This document shows positions 41,370 through 49,302 of a DNA stretch of 64,000 nt, in pieces. Position numbers and translations under genes: made by a program. Source of the stretch: Streptomyces sp. A2-16 (GTDB taxonomy: Bacteria; Actinomycetota; Actinomycetes; Streptomycetales; Streptomycetaceae). The notes under the pieces were generated by a model that saw nothing but the letters and a program-made list of their open reading frames with translations, was not told the origin of the DNA and searched no databases. The DNA lies in the NCBI RefSeq assembly GCF_018128905.1, contig NZ_CP063808.1, positions 5,270,001 to 5,334,000 on the forward strand, in the 5' to 3' direction. The stretch's first letter is position 1. The number at the start of each line of letters is the position of its first letter.

Positions 41370-42451
41370 GCAGGGTGTGGGACATCCCGGTGCAGGACAG
41401 CACCCGGGTCCGGGACGTACGCGTCGCAGCCGAGGCCGCCTGCGCCCACGCGCAGTTGGACGCGCACTCCACGGCGGTCGCGGCGCTGGTGGCCACCGAG
41501 TTGGGCACCAACCTCGTCAAGCACGCCGGCGGCGGCCGTGTGGTCGTCAACCTGGCCGCCCCCGCCGACACGTGCGCCGAGGACGTGCCCTGTGTGCAGA
41601 TCGTCGCACTCGACCACGGTCCGGGCATCGACAACGTCCCGGTGGCGATGCGGGACGGCCACACGACCGCCGCCTCCTCCCTGGGCGCGGGTCTTGGCAC
41701 CTGTCGGCGCGTGTCGGGCGAGTTCGACCTGCACAGCCGTCCGGGCAGCGGCACCGTCGCGGTGGCGCGCATCCTCCCGACACGGGCGCCCGGCGGCCCG
41801 CACCCGCGAGCCCAACGCTCGCGCACAGGCGCCCGGGCCGGAGGCATCACCACCGCCCTCGCCCATGCCGAGCACTCCGGAGACGCCTTCAGCCGGGTCC
41901 GCTGCGGTCCACGCGTGACACTGATGCTCGTGGACGGGCTGGGCCACGGGGAGAAGGCCGCCGATGCGTCCACGGCCGCCGTGGCGGAGCTGCGCCGGTG
42001 CGCCGATCTGCCGCCTGCCGAGATCCTGAAGCACCTGCACGCCGCGCTGCGGACCACGCGCGGTGCGGCCGTCGGCGTCGCGCAGCTGGACGAGGACACC
42101 GACCGGCTCTCGTTCGCCGGGGTCGGCAACATCGGCGCCCGGCTGCGCACCGACGGCGCGTGGCGGCCCCTGATCTCCCACCCGGGCATCGTCGGAGCCC
42201 ACTTCCCCGCCACCGTGCCCCTGAGCGAGACCGCATGGACGCGGGACAGTCTGCTCGTCCTGCACAGCGACGGCCTGCCCAGTCGCTGGGTGCCCCCCAC
42301 CGATGACCGGCTCGGCGCCCACGATCCGGCCGTGGTGGCCGCGGTCGTCCTCAGGGACGCCGGCAGCGCCGCCCGGCCCCTGCGCGACGACGCCAGTGTG
42401 GCCGTACTGGCCCCTGACCACCGGACGGACCCGTATGACCGCACGCCCTGA
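41366..42451 (+). CDS. GHKL ATPase fused to PP2C phosphatase, RsbX-like
   Basis: Protein of about 361 residues. Start is TTG 41366 overlapping the rsbT stop, or GTG 41375. Residues 1-135 are a second GHKL domain (ATELGTNLVKHAGGGRVVV, DHGPGIDNVPVAMRDG). Residues 150-360 are a PP2C domain (GDAFSRV, LVDGLGHGEKAAD, HSDGLPSRW, DDASVAVL). In Bacillus the phosphatase RsbX resets the stressosome by removing phosphate from RsbS and RsbR; here it is joined to an RsbT-like kinase domain, so kinase and phosphatase sit in one chain. The fusion occurs in other actinobacteria. Confidence 0.87.
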   Translation: MSRVWDIPVQDSTRVRDVRVAAEAACAHAQLDAHSTAVAALVATELGTNLVKHAGGGRVVVNLAAPADTCAEDVPCVQIVALDHGPGIDNVPVAMRDGHTTAASSLGAGLGTCRRVSGEFDLHSRPGSGTVAVARILPTRAPGGPHPRAQRSRTGARAGGITTALAHAEHSGDAFSRVRCGPRVTLMLVDGLGHGEKAADASTAAVAELRRCADLPPAEILKHLHAALRTTRGAAVGVAQLDEDTDRLSFAGVGNIGARLRTDGAWRPLISHPGIVGAHFPATVPLSETAWTRDSLLVLHSDGLPSRWVPPTDDRLGAHDPAVVAAVVLRDAGSAARPLRDDASVAVLAPDHRTDPYDRTP

Positions 42452-44306
42452 CGTCTGGAAGATCGCGTCGGCCGCCGACGCCGCCCGGGCCCGCGCCGCC
42501 GCCGACCGCATCGCCGCGGACGGCGGCGCACCGGCCCTGGAGCGGGCCCGCTTCCTGACGGCGCTGACAGCACGGCTGCGCCATCGCCTCAGCCTCGGCG
42601 CGGCGTTCGAACTCCGGCTCCACGTCCGGCCGTTCGCCACCGGGCAAGGCGGCCGGCTCGAGGCCGCGTTGAGCCCGGCCGGCGAGGACGAGCCGGGCCC
42701 GCAGGACGAAACGCCGTTGCCGGCCTGCCCCTTGGCACACCGGCCCACCCGCACCACCCGCCGCGCCGCCGGCTCACTGCCCGAGGCCCTGCTGCGGGCC
42801 GACGAGACCACCGCAGCGCTGCTGAGCCACCTGGACGACCAGGAGGGCCTGGTCCGGCTGCACCGGGAGGAACTGCATCAGACGAACCAGGGCGTTCTGG
42901 CGCTGCATGCCGACCTGGAGGCCGCGGCGCACGCTCAGCGCGAACTCCTCGACGCCGAGCGGACCGCGCGCGCCGAGGCGGAACGCGCCAGGCGCCTGCT
43001 GACCTTCCTCGGCGACGCCAGCGCCGCCATCACCTCCTCCCTCAGCCATACGGCCATCCTGCGCCGCCTCTCCGACATGCTGGTGCCCGACTACGCGGAG
43101 CAGCTCGACGTCTGGCTCTTCGACGAGGAGGAGTACGAGGAACACGAGTGGCACGACGACGAGCGCGAGCACCGCGTCCGGCAGCACTCGGCCGCCGCCG
43201 TGACCGCCGCCCGCACGGGTCGTCCCCAGCACGCCGCGGCCCACCCCGGCCGCCTCCCCGGCGTCGACGACCTGCCGCCCTCCGCCCTGTCCCCGGGGCG
43301 ACCGCTGCTGGCCGTCCCGCTCGTCGCCCAGCGCCTGTTGGGCGTCCTCACCCTCACCGCCCCCGGCCCCCGCTTCGACGAGGACACCTCCGTGATGCTC
43401 GTCGAACTCGCGCGCCGCGTCGGCGTCGCGCTGGACCACGCCCACCGCTACCGGCAGTCCCGCAACACCGCCGAAGCCCTGCAGCGCGCCCAGCTCACCG
43501 AACTGCCCACCACACCCGGCCTGTTGCTCGCCGCCCGCTACCTTCCCGCCACCTGGGGCATGAACATCGGCGGCGACTGGTACGACGCCTTCCTCCAGCC
43601 CGACGGCAGCCTGCTGGCCGTCATAGGGGACGTCACCGGCCACGGACTGCACGCCGCCGTCGTCATGGGCCAGTTGCGCACGGCCCTGCGCGCCTACGCC
43701 GTCGAGAACGCCACTCCCGGCGAGATCCTCACGCGCCTGCACCGCATGCTCGGCCACCTCCAGCCGGAGCTGTACGCCACCGCCCTGATCGCCCGCTTCC
43801 GCCCGGGCGAACCGGAGGTGCTCTGGTCCTCGGCCGGGCATCCGCCCGCCGTCGTGCGCACCGGCGAGGGCGCCGTACGGGTCCTGGACGCCAAGCCCGG
43901 CGTGATGCTGGGCATCCCGCTGCCCTACGTGTACACCGATCACCGGGCCGACCTGCCCGCAGGTTCGTCGCTGCTGCTGTACACCGACGGCCTGGTCGAG
44001 CGCCGGGGGCAGGGCATCGACCCCGGGATCGGGCGTCTGGGCCGCGCCCTGGCGGCGTTGAGCACCCCGGAGCTGGAACAGGACCTCGACGCCGCCGCGG
44101 ACGCCCTGCTCAAGCCCCTGCTGCACGACTCCGAACGGGACGACGACGTCTGCCTCCTGTTGTGCCACACCATGGCATCCGCACCGCGGGATCGCCCCGG
44201 AAAGACCTGCCGGTCCCCCGCCGGCTCCGAACCACCTGGCAGCCGGTCCGCTCGCGGTAGCGTGAAGGACACCAGGCGAGAGGGTGGATTTCGTGAAGGT
44301 CCCTGA
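42435..44306 (+). CDS. RsbU-like SpoIIE phosphatase with coiled coil and GAF domain
   Basis: Protein of 623 residues. Order: an N-terminal domain with HATPase-like helices (1-110), a long coiled coil (HLDDQEGLVRLHREELHQTNQG to AERARRLLTFLGD, about 130-190), a GAF domain (200-350, LVPDYAEQLDVWLFDEEEYEE, VPLVAQRLLGVLTL), and a PP2C-SpoIIE domain (375-600) with intact metal residues: GGDWYDAF, IGDVTGHG, YTDGLVER, DDDVCLL. It is the best candidate for the phosphatase that free RsbT would activate. Start ATG 42435 overlaps the previous gene by 17 bp. A 25-residue basic tail follows. Confidence 0.87.
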   Translation: MTARPDVWKIASAADAARARAAADRIAADGGAPALERARFLTALTARLRHRLSLGAAFELRLHVRPFATGQGGRLEAALSPAGEDEPGPQDETPLPACPLAHRPTRTTRRAAGSLPEALLRADETTAALLSHLDDQEGLVRLHREELHQTNQGVLALHADLEAAAHAQRELLDAERTARAEAERARRLLTFLGDASAAITSSLSHTAILRRLSDMLVPDYAEQLDVWLFDEEEYEEHEWHDDEREHRVRQHSAAAVTAARTGRPQHAAAHPGRLPGVDDLPPSALSPGRPLLAVPLVAQRLLGVLTLTAPGPRFDEDTSVMLVELARRVGVALDHAHRYRQSRNTAEALQRAQLTELPTTPGLLLAARYLPATWGMNIGGDWYDAFLQPDGSLLAVIGDVTGHGLHAAVVMGQLRTALRAYAVENATPGEILTRLHRMLGHLQPELYATALIARFRPGEPEVLWSSAGHPPAVVRTGEGAVRVLDAKPGVMLGIPLPYVYTDHRADLPAGSSLLLYTDGLVERRGQGIDPGIGRLGRALAALSTPELEQDLDAAADALLKPLLHDSERDDDVCLLLCHTMASAPRDRPGKTCRSPAGSEPPGSRSARGSVKDTRREGGFREGP

Positions 44307-45471
44307 ACCGCAGCCGTCCACGGAAGCCCGACTGCGTGCGGCCGCGCCGCACGCACTGGTCGCCGTCGCCCGCAGCCTGCTCGCCGAAAGAGTGAGCGCT
44401 CAGGAGGTGACCCTCCTGCTCGCCGACTACGCCCTGGCCGTGCTGCAACCGGTGACCCACCTGCCGCACACCGGTCCCCCGGTGTCCGCCCAGGACGGGC
44501 CCGCCGGCAGCGCCTTCCGCACCCAGAACCCGGTGCTCGAGGTCCTCGACGACCCGGCCGGGCACCTGGCGCATCTGCCCATCACCGTGCGCGGCGACCG
44601 CCTGGGCGTGCTCTCCGTCCGTCTGCCCGCCGGCACCGTCGACCCGCACACCGTGCTCCAGCTAGGCGAGTTCGCCACGGCACTCGGCCACGAGGTCGCC
44701 ACCGCCGGCCGCGACACCGACCTCTACCTCCAGGCCCGCCGCACCCGTCGGCTGACCCTGGCCGCCGAGATGCAGTGGCAGCTCCTGCCCGGCCGTGGCT
44801 GCGCCCGCGAGGAGTACGCCATCGGCGCCCACCTCGAACCCGCCTACGCCATCGGCGGCGACACCTTCGACTGGTCCACCGGCGCCGACCATCTCGTCCT
44901 CACCGTCACCGACGGCATGGGGCACGGCATAGACGCCTCCCTGCTCGCCGGGCTCACGGTCGGTGCCCTGCGCAACGCCCGCCGCGCCGGCATCGGCCTC
45001 GCAGACCAGGCGTGCCTGGCCGACCAGGCCGTGTACGCGCAGTACGGCGGCAAGTCGTACGCCTCCACCCTGCTGCTGCGCTTCGACCTGGCCACCGGCG
45101 TCGTGCACGCCGTCGACGCTGGCTCCCCGCAGCTGTTCCGGCAGCGCGGGGGCACCACCGAACGGATCGAGCTGGAGGCCCAGTTGCCGCTCGGCATGTT
45201 CGAGGAGACCCTCTACACGGAACAGACGTTCCAGGTCGAGCCGGGTGACCGACTCATCGCGGTCAGCAGCGGGGTCCACGGCACCCGCTCCGCGACGGGC
45301 GACCTCTTCGGCGAGCGGGTCCTGCGTCAGATCCTCGGTGCCACTCGCTCCGCGTCTCCGCACGAGACGGCACGCGCGGTCGTGGCCGGGCTGATCGAGC
45401 ACCACGGCAGCAAGGACCTGATGTCCGACGCCGCCGTGGTCTGCCTCGACTGGCACGGCCGCCGGGGCTGA
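44284..45471 (+). CDS. SpoIIE-type PP2C phosphatase, copy 2, with altered metal site
   Basis: Protein of 395 residues, paralogous over its full length to the gene at 38313 (same GAF-like N-domain and LTLAAEMQWQLLPGR joint). Motifs read GDTFDW, VTDGMGHG (intact), then VSSGVHG where copy 1 and the family have Asp, and SDAAVVCLDW. So it keeps the Asp lost in copy 1 and loses one that copy 1 keeps. The start is GTG 44284 or GTG 44293; it overlaps the preceding gene by 23 bp. Last gene of the rsb operon, convergent with MarR 2. Confidence 0.85.
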   Translation: MDFVKVPEPQPSTEARLRAAAPHALVAVARSLLAERVSAQEVTLLLADYALAVLQPVTHLPHTGPPVSAQDGPAGSAFRTQNPVLEVLDDPAGHLAHLPITVRGDRLGVLSVRLPAGTVDPHTVLQLGEFATALGHEVATAGRDTDLYLQARRTRRLTLAAEMQWQLLPGRGCAREEYAIGAHLEPAYAIGGDTFDWSTGADHLVLTVTDGMGHGIDASLLAGLTVGALRNARRAGIGLADQACLADQAVYAQYGGKSYASTLLLRFDLATGVVHAVDAGSPQLFRQRGGTTERIELEAQLPLGMFEETLYTEQTFQVEPGDRLIAVSSGVHGTRSATGDLFGERVLRQILGATRSASPHETARAVVAGLIEHHGSKDLMSDAAVVCLDWHGRRG

Positions 45472-45479
45472 CCCGGCGG

Positions 45480-45995
45480 TCAACGACCGGGGAGGCCGGT
45501 GTCCTCACCGGTGCCCTCGCCGCTGTCGCCGTGTGCGGTCAGGAAGGCCCGCAGGCCCCCGCTCAGCGCCGCCCGATCACCGGGTTCCATGGCCGCGAGG
45601 ACCGCGGCGAGCGCCTGCGACCTGCGGGCGGCCACTTCGTCCAGCACCTGCAGTCCGCGGCCGGTGAGGACGAGCTGCACCTCACGCCGCCGGTGCGGAT
45701 GCAGCAGCCGCTCCAGCAGGCCGGCCGCCTCCAGCCGGTCGCACAGCCGGCTGGCGGTCGGAGGCCCTATCTCCATGTGCTCCGCCAGGGTGGTCAGATT
45801 GAGCCCCGGTCGCGACTCCAGGATCCGCAGAGCTCTCAACTGGTGCGGTGACAGCCTCAGACTCGCCCCCTGGGCGGCCACCGACCACACGGTCGCCAGA
45901 CCGTCCACGGCATCGGCGATCTCCAGTGCGACGGAATGTGGGTCGTCACCCGGTCCGCTCGACTGGTCGCCCCCCGAGCCGCTGAGACGAGTCAC
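45480..45995 (-). CDS. MarR-family regulator 2 of the stress module
   Basis: Protein of about 171 residues (GTG 45995; a TTG at 46031 would add 12). Winged helix: SPHQLRALRILESRPGLNLTTLAEHMEIGPPTASRLCDRLEAAGLLERLLHPHRRREVQLVLTG. Paralogue of MarR 1. It lies 8 bp from the convergent end of the rsb operon and divergent from the rifampin phosphotransferase gene. Sequence shared between its promoter and palindrome A of rsbR suggests it controls both. Confidence 0.87.
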   Translation of the reverse strand: MTRLSGSGGDQSSGPGDDPHSVALEIADAVDGLATVWSVAAQGASLRLSPHQLRALRILESRPGLNLTTLAEHMEIGPPTASRLCDRLEAAGLLERLLHPHRRREVQLVLTGRGLQVLDEVAARRSQALAAVLAAMEPGDRAALSGGLRAFLTAHGDSGEGTGEDTGLPGR

Positions 45996-46021
45996 ACACC
46001 CATCGCTTTCAGTGATCCCTT

Positions 46022-46046
46022 CGCCATGCAATTGCCACCCTCATGC
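46022..46046. promoter_or_regulatory. Putative MarR 2 operator
   Basis: GCCATGCAATTGCCACCC is followed by TCATGC, an imperfect dyad of CATGC arms around GCAATTGC (a perfect 8-bp palindrome). The words GCCATGC and AATTGCCAC recur in palindrome A upstream of rsbR (39534-39560). If translation starts at 46031 the site overlaps the start codon. Confidence 0.4.
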
Positions 46047-46121
46047 AAAGGCGGTACCCGATGAGGCGTCGGGCAAGCACATGGCCCGTCTCCGAGGACG
46101 CAAAAGGAAAAGGCAAGGAGA

Positions 46122-46145
46122 GAAATCTCCTTGCCGCTACTCAAG
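46122..46145 (-). terminator. Intrinsic terminator-like hairpin facing MarR 2
   Basis: GGCAAGGAGA-GAAA-TCTCCTTGCC is a perfect 10-bp hairpin. On the minus strand it is followed by TTTTCCTTTTG, so it resembles an intrinsic terminator for leftward transcription, just upstream of the MarR 2 gene. It may insulate MarR 2 or be an attenuator in its leader. Confidence 0.5.
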
Positions 46146-46159
46146 TTATAGCGCGAAGG

Positions 46160-46178
46160 GGGGCTTGCGGCAAGCCCC
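46160..46178. promoter_or_regulatory. Rifamycin-associated element (RAE)
   Basis: GGGGCTTGCGGCAAGCCCC is a perfect 19-bp palindrome with 8-bp arms around CGG. It matches the element described upstream of rifamycin-inducible resistance genes in actinobacteria, 126 bp before the rifampin phosphotransferase start. The rest of 46046-46303 holds no gene; a TTATAG at 46146-46151 could be a -10 element. Confidence 0.85.
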
Positions 46179-46303
46179 GGGGCACGGCGCAGAATCGTCG
46201 GCCGAGGCCACAACCTGCGGAAATGGGGAAACGACTTGTTGTTGTCGACGTACGGTGCGCAGCGCCCCTCGACAAGCGGTGCGGTCACCACGGGGGTGTC
46301 GCG

Positions 46304-48901
46304 ATGACCGAGCGATATGTGCTGGATCTTCAGGAGATCGACGAGGACCGGACCGCCGTCGTCGGCGGCAAGGGGGCGCATCTGGGCAGCCTGTCGCGCA
46401 TCGACGGCATCCGTGTACCGGCGGGCTTCTGCGTGACGACGGACGCCTTCCGGCGGGTCGTGGCGCACACGCCGTCGGTCCACGAACAGCTCGACCGGCT
46501 CGCGCGCGTGAACCCGGACGACCAGGAGGCGATCCGCACGCTCAGCGCGGAGATCCGGCGGACCGTCGAAGGGATCGCGGTCCCGGACGACATCGCGGAC
46601 GCGATCACCCACGCCCTCGCCCGCCTCGGCGAGCGGACCCCCTGCGCCGTCCGGTCCAGCGCGACGGCCGAGGACCTGCCGACGGCCTCCTTCGCCGGTC
46701 AGCAGGACACGTACCTGAACGTCGTGGGGACGGCGGAGATCCTCCGGCACATCAGCCGATGCTGGGCCTCCCTGTTCACCGAACGGGCCGTGACCTACCG
46801 TCGGCGCACCGGAATCGACCACCGCACGGTCCACATGGCCGTGGTCGTGCAGCGGATGGTCTTCCCGCAGTCGTCCGGCATCCTGTTCACCGCCGACCCC
46901 GTCACGGGCAACCGGAAGGTCACCACCGTGGACGCCGGCTTCGGCCTCGGCGAGGCCCTGGTCTCCGGTCTGGTCAACCCGGACGTCTTCAAGGTGCGGG
47001 ACGACGAGATCGTCGCCAGGACGATCTCCGCCAAGCAGCGGGCCGTTCAGCCTCTGCCGGACGGAGGCATCCAGCACGTGGAGATCGACTCGCGACGCCA
47101 GGAGGAGCCCGCGCTCACGGATGCGCAGGCCGTCCGTCTCGCGCGGCTCGGGCGGCGGATCGAGGCGCACTTCGGGAGCCCGCAGGACATCGAATGGTGC
47201 CTGGTCGACGACGAGTTCCACATCGTGCAGAGTCGGCCCATCACGACTCTGTTCCCCGTCCCCGAGAGCGGTGACGAGGAGCCTCACGTCTACGTCTCCG
47301 TCGGCCATCAGCAGATGATGACCGACCCCATGAAGCCCCTGGGGCTCTCCATGTGGCAGCACACGGCCATGGTGCCGATGCCCGAGGCGGGCGGCAGGCT
47401 GTTCGTCGACGTCACCCGGCGCCTTGCCTCCCCCACCGGCCGCGCCGCCCTGCTGGACCTCATGGGCAGGGGCGATCCACTGGTCAGGGATGCGCTGGAG
47501 ACCGTCCTCGACCGCGAGGACTTCGTCCCCACGCTCCCGGACCCGCCGCCCGCCGGGCCGCCGGCCGGTGGCCCGCCCGCCCCGATCGCGACCGATCCGG
47601 CCGTCGTCACCGAGCTCGTCGAACGCAGCCGGGCGTCCCTCGCCGCCCTTCGGCGCGAGATCCGGACGAAGAGCGGACCGGCGCTCTTCGACTTCCTGCC
47701 CGAGGCCTTCGAGGAGCACAAACGAGTCGTCGGTGATCCGCTGAGCTTCCAGGCGATCATGGCGGGCATGGAGGCCACGTGGTGGCTCAACGACAAACTC
47801 GAGGATTGGCTCGGCGAGAAGAACGCGGCTGACACGCTGACGCTGTCCGCCCCCGGCAACATCACCTCGGAGATGGGGCTGGAACTGCTCGACGTCGCGG
47901 ACGTGATCCGCCCGTACCCGGAGGTGGTCCGGTTCCTGGAGGGTGTCGAGGACGACGGCTTCCTCGACGAACTGGCGAAGGTCCCGGGCGGGGCCGAGGC
48001 ACGCGAGGCCGTCGAGGGATACCTCGACCGGTACGGCATGCGCTGCGTCGCCGAGATCGACATCACGAGGCCGCGTTGGAGCGAGCGCCCCAGCTCGCTC
48101 GTGCCCGTGATCCTCGACAACGTCAGGAACTTCGAACCGGGCGCGGCCGCGCGGCGCTTCGAGCAGGGGCGCGAGGAGGCGCTCAAGAAGGAACAGGACG
48201 TGCTGTCACGCCTGCGGGCCCTGCCGGACGGGGAGCGGAAGGCCGACGAGACCAAGGCCATGATCGACCGGGTCCGCACCTTCATCGGGTACCGGGAGTA
48301 TCCGAAGTACGGCATCATCAGCCGCTACTTCGAGTACAAGCAGGCCCTGATGGCGGAGGCCGACCGCCTCGTGCGGGACGGCGTGCTCGCCGACAGGGAG
48401 GACGTCTTCTACCTCACCTTCGAGGAGTTCCACGACGTCGTGCGCTCGAAGCGGGTCGACGGGCGTCTCGTCCAGCGGCGCAAGGAGGAGTTCCGGTCGT
48501 ACCAGGCGCTCAGCACGCCCCGGGTCCTCACCTCGGACGGCGAGGCCCTCAGCGGGTCGTACCGCCGCGACGACGTGCCGGACGGCGCCCTGATCGGCCT
48601 GGCGGTCTCCACCGGGACCGTCGAGGGACGGGCCCGCGTCATCCTCGACGTGGCGGACGCCGATCTCGAGGCGGGCGACATCCTGGTCACCCCCTTCACG
48701 GACCCCAGCTGGTCGCCGCTGTTCGTGGCCGTCGCCGGGCTGGTGACGGAGGTGGGCGGTCTGATGACCCACGGCGCGGTGATCGCCCGGGAGTACGGCC
48801 TGCCCGCCGTCGTCGGCGTGGAGCAGGCCACCCGTCGCATCCGTGACGGGCAGCGGATCCGGGTGCACGGAACCGACGGATACGTCGAGATCCTGTCCTG
48901 A
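46304..48901 (+). CDS. rph: Rifampin phosphotransferase
   Basis: Protein of 865 residues, the length of known Rph enzymes. Domain order: ATP-binding domain (1-315, VVGGKGAHLGSLSRIDGIRVPAGFCVTTDAF, AVRSSATAEDLPTASFAGQQDTYLN), rifampin-binding domain (about 320-755, SVGHQQMMTDPMKPLGLSMWQ), and swivelling His domain (770-865) with the phospho-accepting His823 in GGLMTHGAVIAREYGLPAVVGV. It phosphorylates the ansa-bridge hydroxyl of rifamycins using ATP, giving AMP and phosphate. The start ATG 46304 gives the family N-terminus. An upstream rifamycin-associated element supports drug induction. Confidence 0.93.
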   Translation: MTERYVLDLQEIDEDRTAVVGGKGAHLGSLSRIDGIRVPAGFCVTTDAFRRVVAHTPSVHEQLDRLARVNPDDQEAIRTLSAEIRRTVEGIAVPDDIADAITHALARLGERTPCAVRSSATAEDLPTASFAGQQDTYLNVVGTAEILRHISRCWASLFTERAVTYRRRTGIDHRTVHMAVVVQRMVFPQSSGILFTADPVTGNRKVTTVDAGFGLGEALVSGLVNPDVFKVRDDEIVARTISAKQRAVQPLPDGGIQHVEIDSRRQEEPALTDAQAVRLARLGRRIEAHFGSPQDIEWCLVDDEFHIVQSRPITTLFPVPESGDEEPHVYVSVGHQQMMTDPMKPLGLSMWQHTAMVPMPEAGGRLFVDVTRRLASPTGRAALLDLMGRGDPLVRDALETVLDREDFVPTLPDPPPAGPPAGGPPAPIATDPAVVTELVERSRASLAALRREIRTKSGPALFDFLPEAFEEHKRVVGDPLSFQAIMAGMEATWWLNDKLEDWLGEKNAADTLTLSAPGNITSEMGLELLDVADVIRPYPEVVRFLEGVEDDGFLDELAKVPGGAEAREAVEGYLDRYGMRCVAEIDITRPRWSERPSSLVPVILDNVRNFEPGAAARRFEQGREEALKKEQDVLSRLRALPDGERKADETKAMIDRVRTFIGYREYPKYGIISRYFEYKQALMAEADRLVRDGVLADREDVFYLTFEEFHDVVRSKRVDGRLVQRRKEEFRSYQALSTPRVLTSDGEALSGSYRRDDVPDGALIGLAVSTGTVEGRARVILDVADADLEAGDILVTPFTDPSWSPLFVAVAGLVTEVGGLMTHGAVIAREYGLPAVVGVEQATRRIRDGQRIRVHGTDGYVEILS

Positions 48902-48910
48902 CGGCACGCC

Positions 48911-48938
48911 ACCGGGGTCCGCGGCAGCGGGCCCCGGT
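48911..48938. terminator. Bidirectional terminator between rph and STAS genes
   Basis: ACCGGGG-T-CCGC pairs with GCGG-G-CCCCGGT around a GGCA loop, between two convergent stops. It would also end the long leftward crt-rsb operon. Confidence 0.75.
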
Positions 48939-48963
48939 CGTCCGGGGCGGAGCCGGGAGCGGC

Positions 48964-49302
48964 TCAGGGGCGTGTGGCGGTCTCGATGTCGGGGTGGATG
49001 GTGAAGATCTGGTCGAGACCTACGATGCGCAGGACCCGAAGCATGTTCGGCGGTACGGCCGCCAGGGCGACGTCCGCCTGCTCGGCCTGGGCGTTGCTGC
49101 GTGCGGCGATCAGAGCCGTGATGCCGCTGGAGTCGCAGAACTCCAGTCCGCTCAGGTCCAGGACCAGGCACTGGCCCGGCCGGAGGGCGAGGCCGCGCAG
49201 CGCCTCGTGCAGTTCGGTGACGTTGGCGTAGTCGAGTTCCCCGAACATCTCCAGAACGGGGCCGGTCGCGGCGTCGCGGGTGGTGATCTTCAGCGGGCTC
49301 AT
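48964..49302 (-). CDS. STAS-domain anti-anti-sigma factor
   Basis: Protein of 112 residues, SpoIIAA/RsbV type: LKITTRDAATGPVLEMFGELDYANVTELHEAL, then VLDLSGLEFCDSSGITALIAARSNA with the phosphorylatable Ser in CDSSG, and MLRVLRIVGLDQIFTI. When dephosphorylated it should bind an RsbW-type anti-sigma kinase and free a sigma factor. It overlaps the PAS-phosphatase gene upstream by ATGA, so that phosphatase is its likely activator. Confidence 0.93.
   Translation of the reverse strand: MSPLKITTRDAATGPVLEMFGELDYANVTELHEALRGLALRPGQCLVLDLSGLEFCDSSGITALIAARSNAQAEQADVALAAVPPNMLRVLRIVGLDQIFTIHPDIETATRP

Noticed and set aside
42774..44321. Minus-strand 515-codon frame opposite the RsbU-like gene
   Set aside because: Gly/Val/Gln-rich shadow of a gene whose domains are clear on the plus strand.
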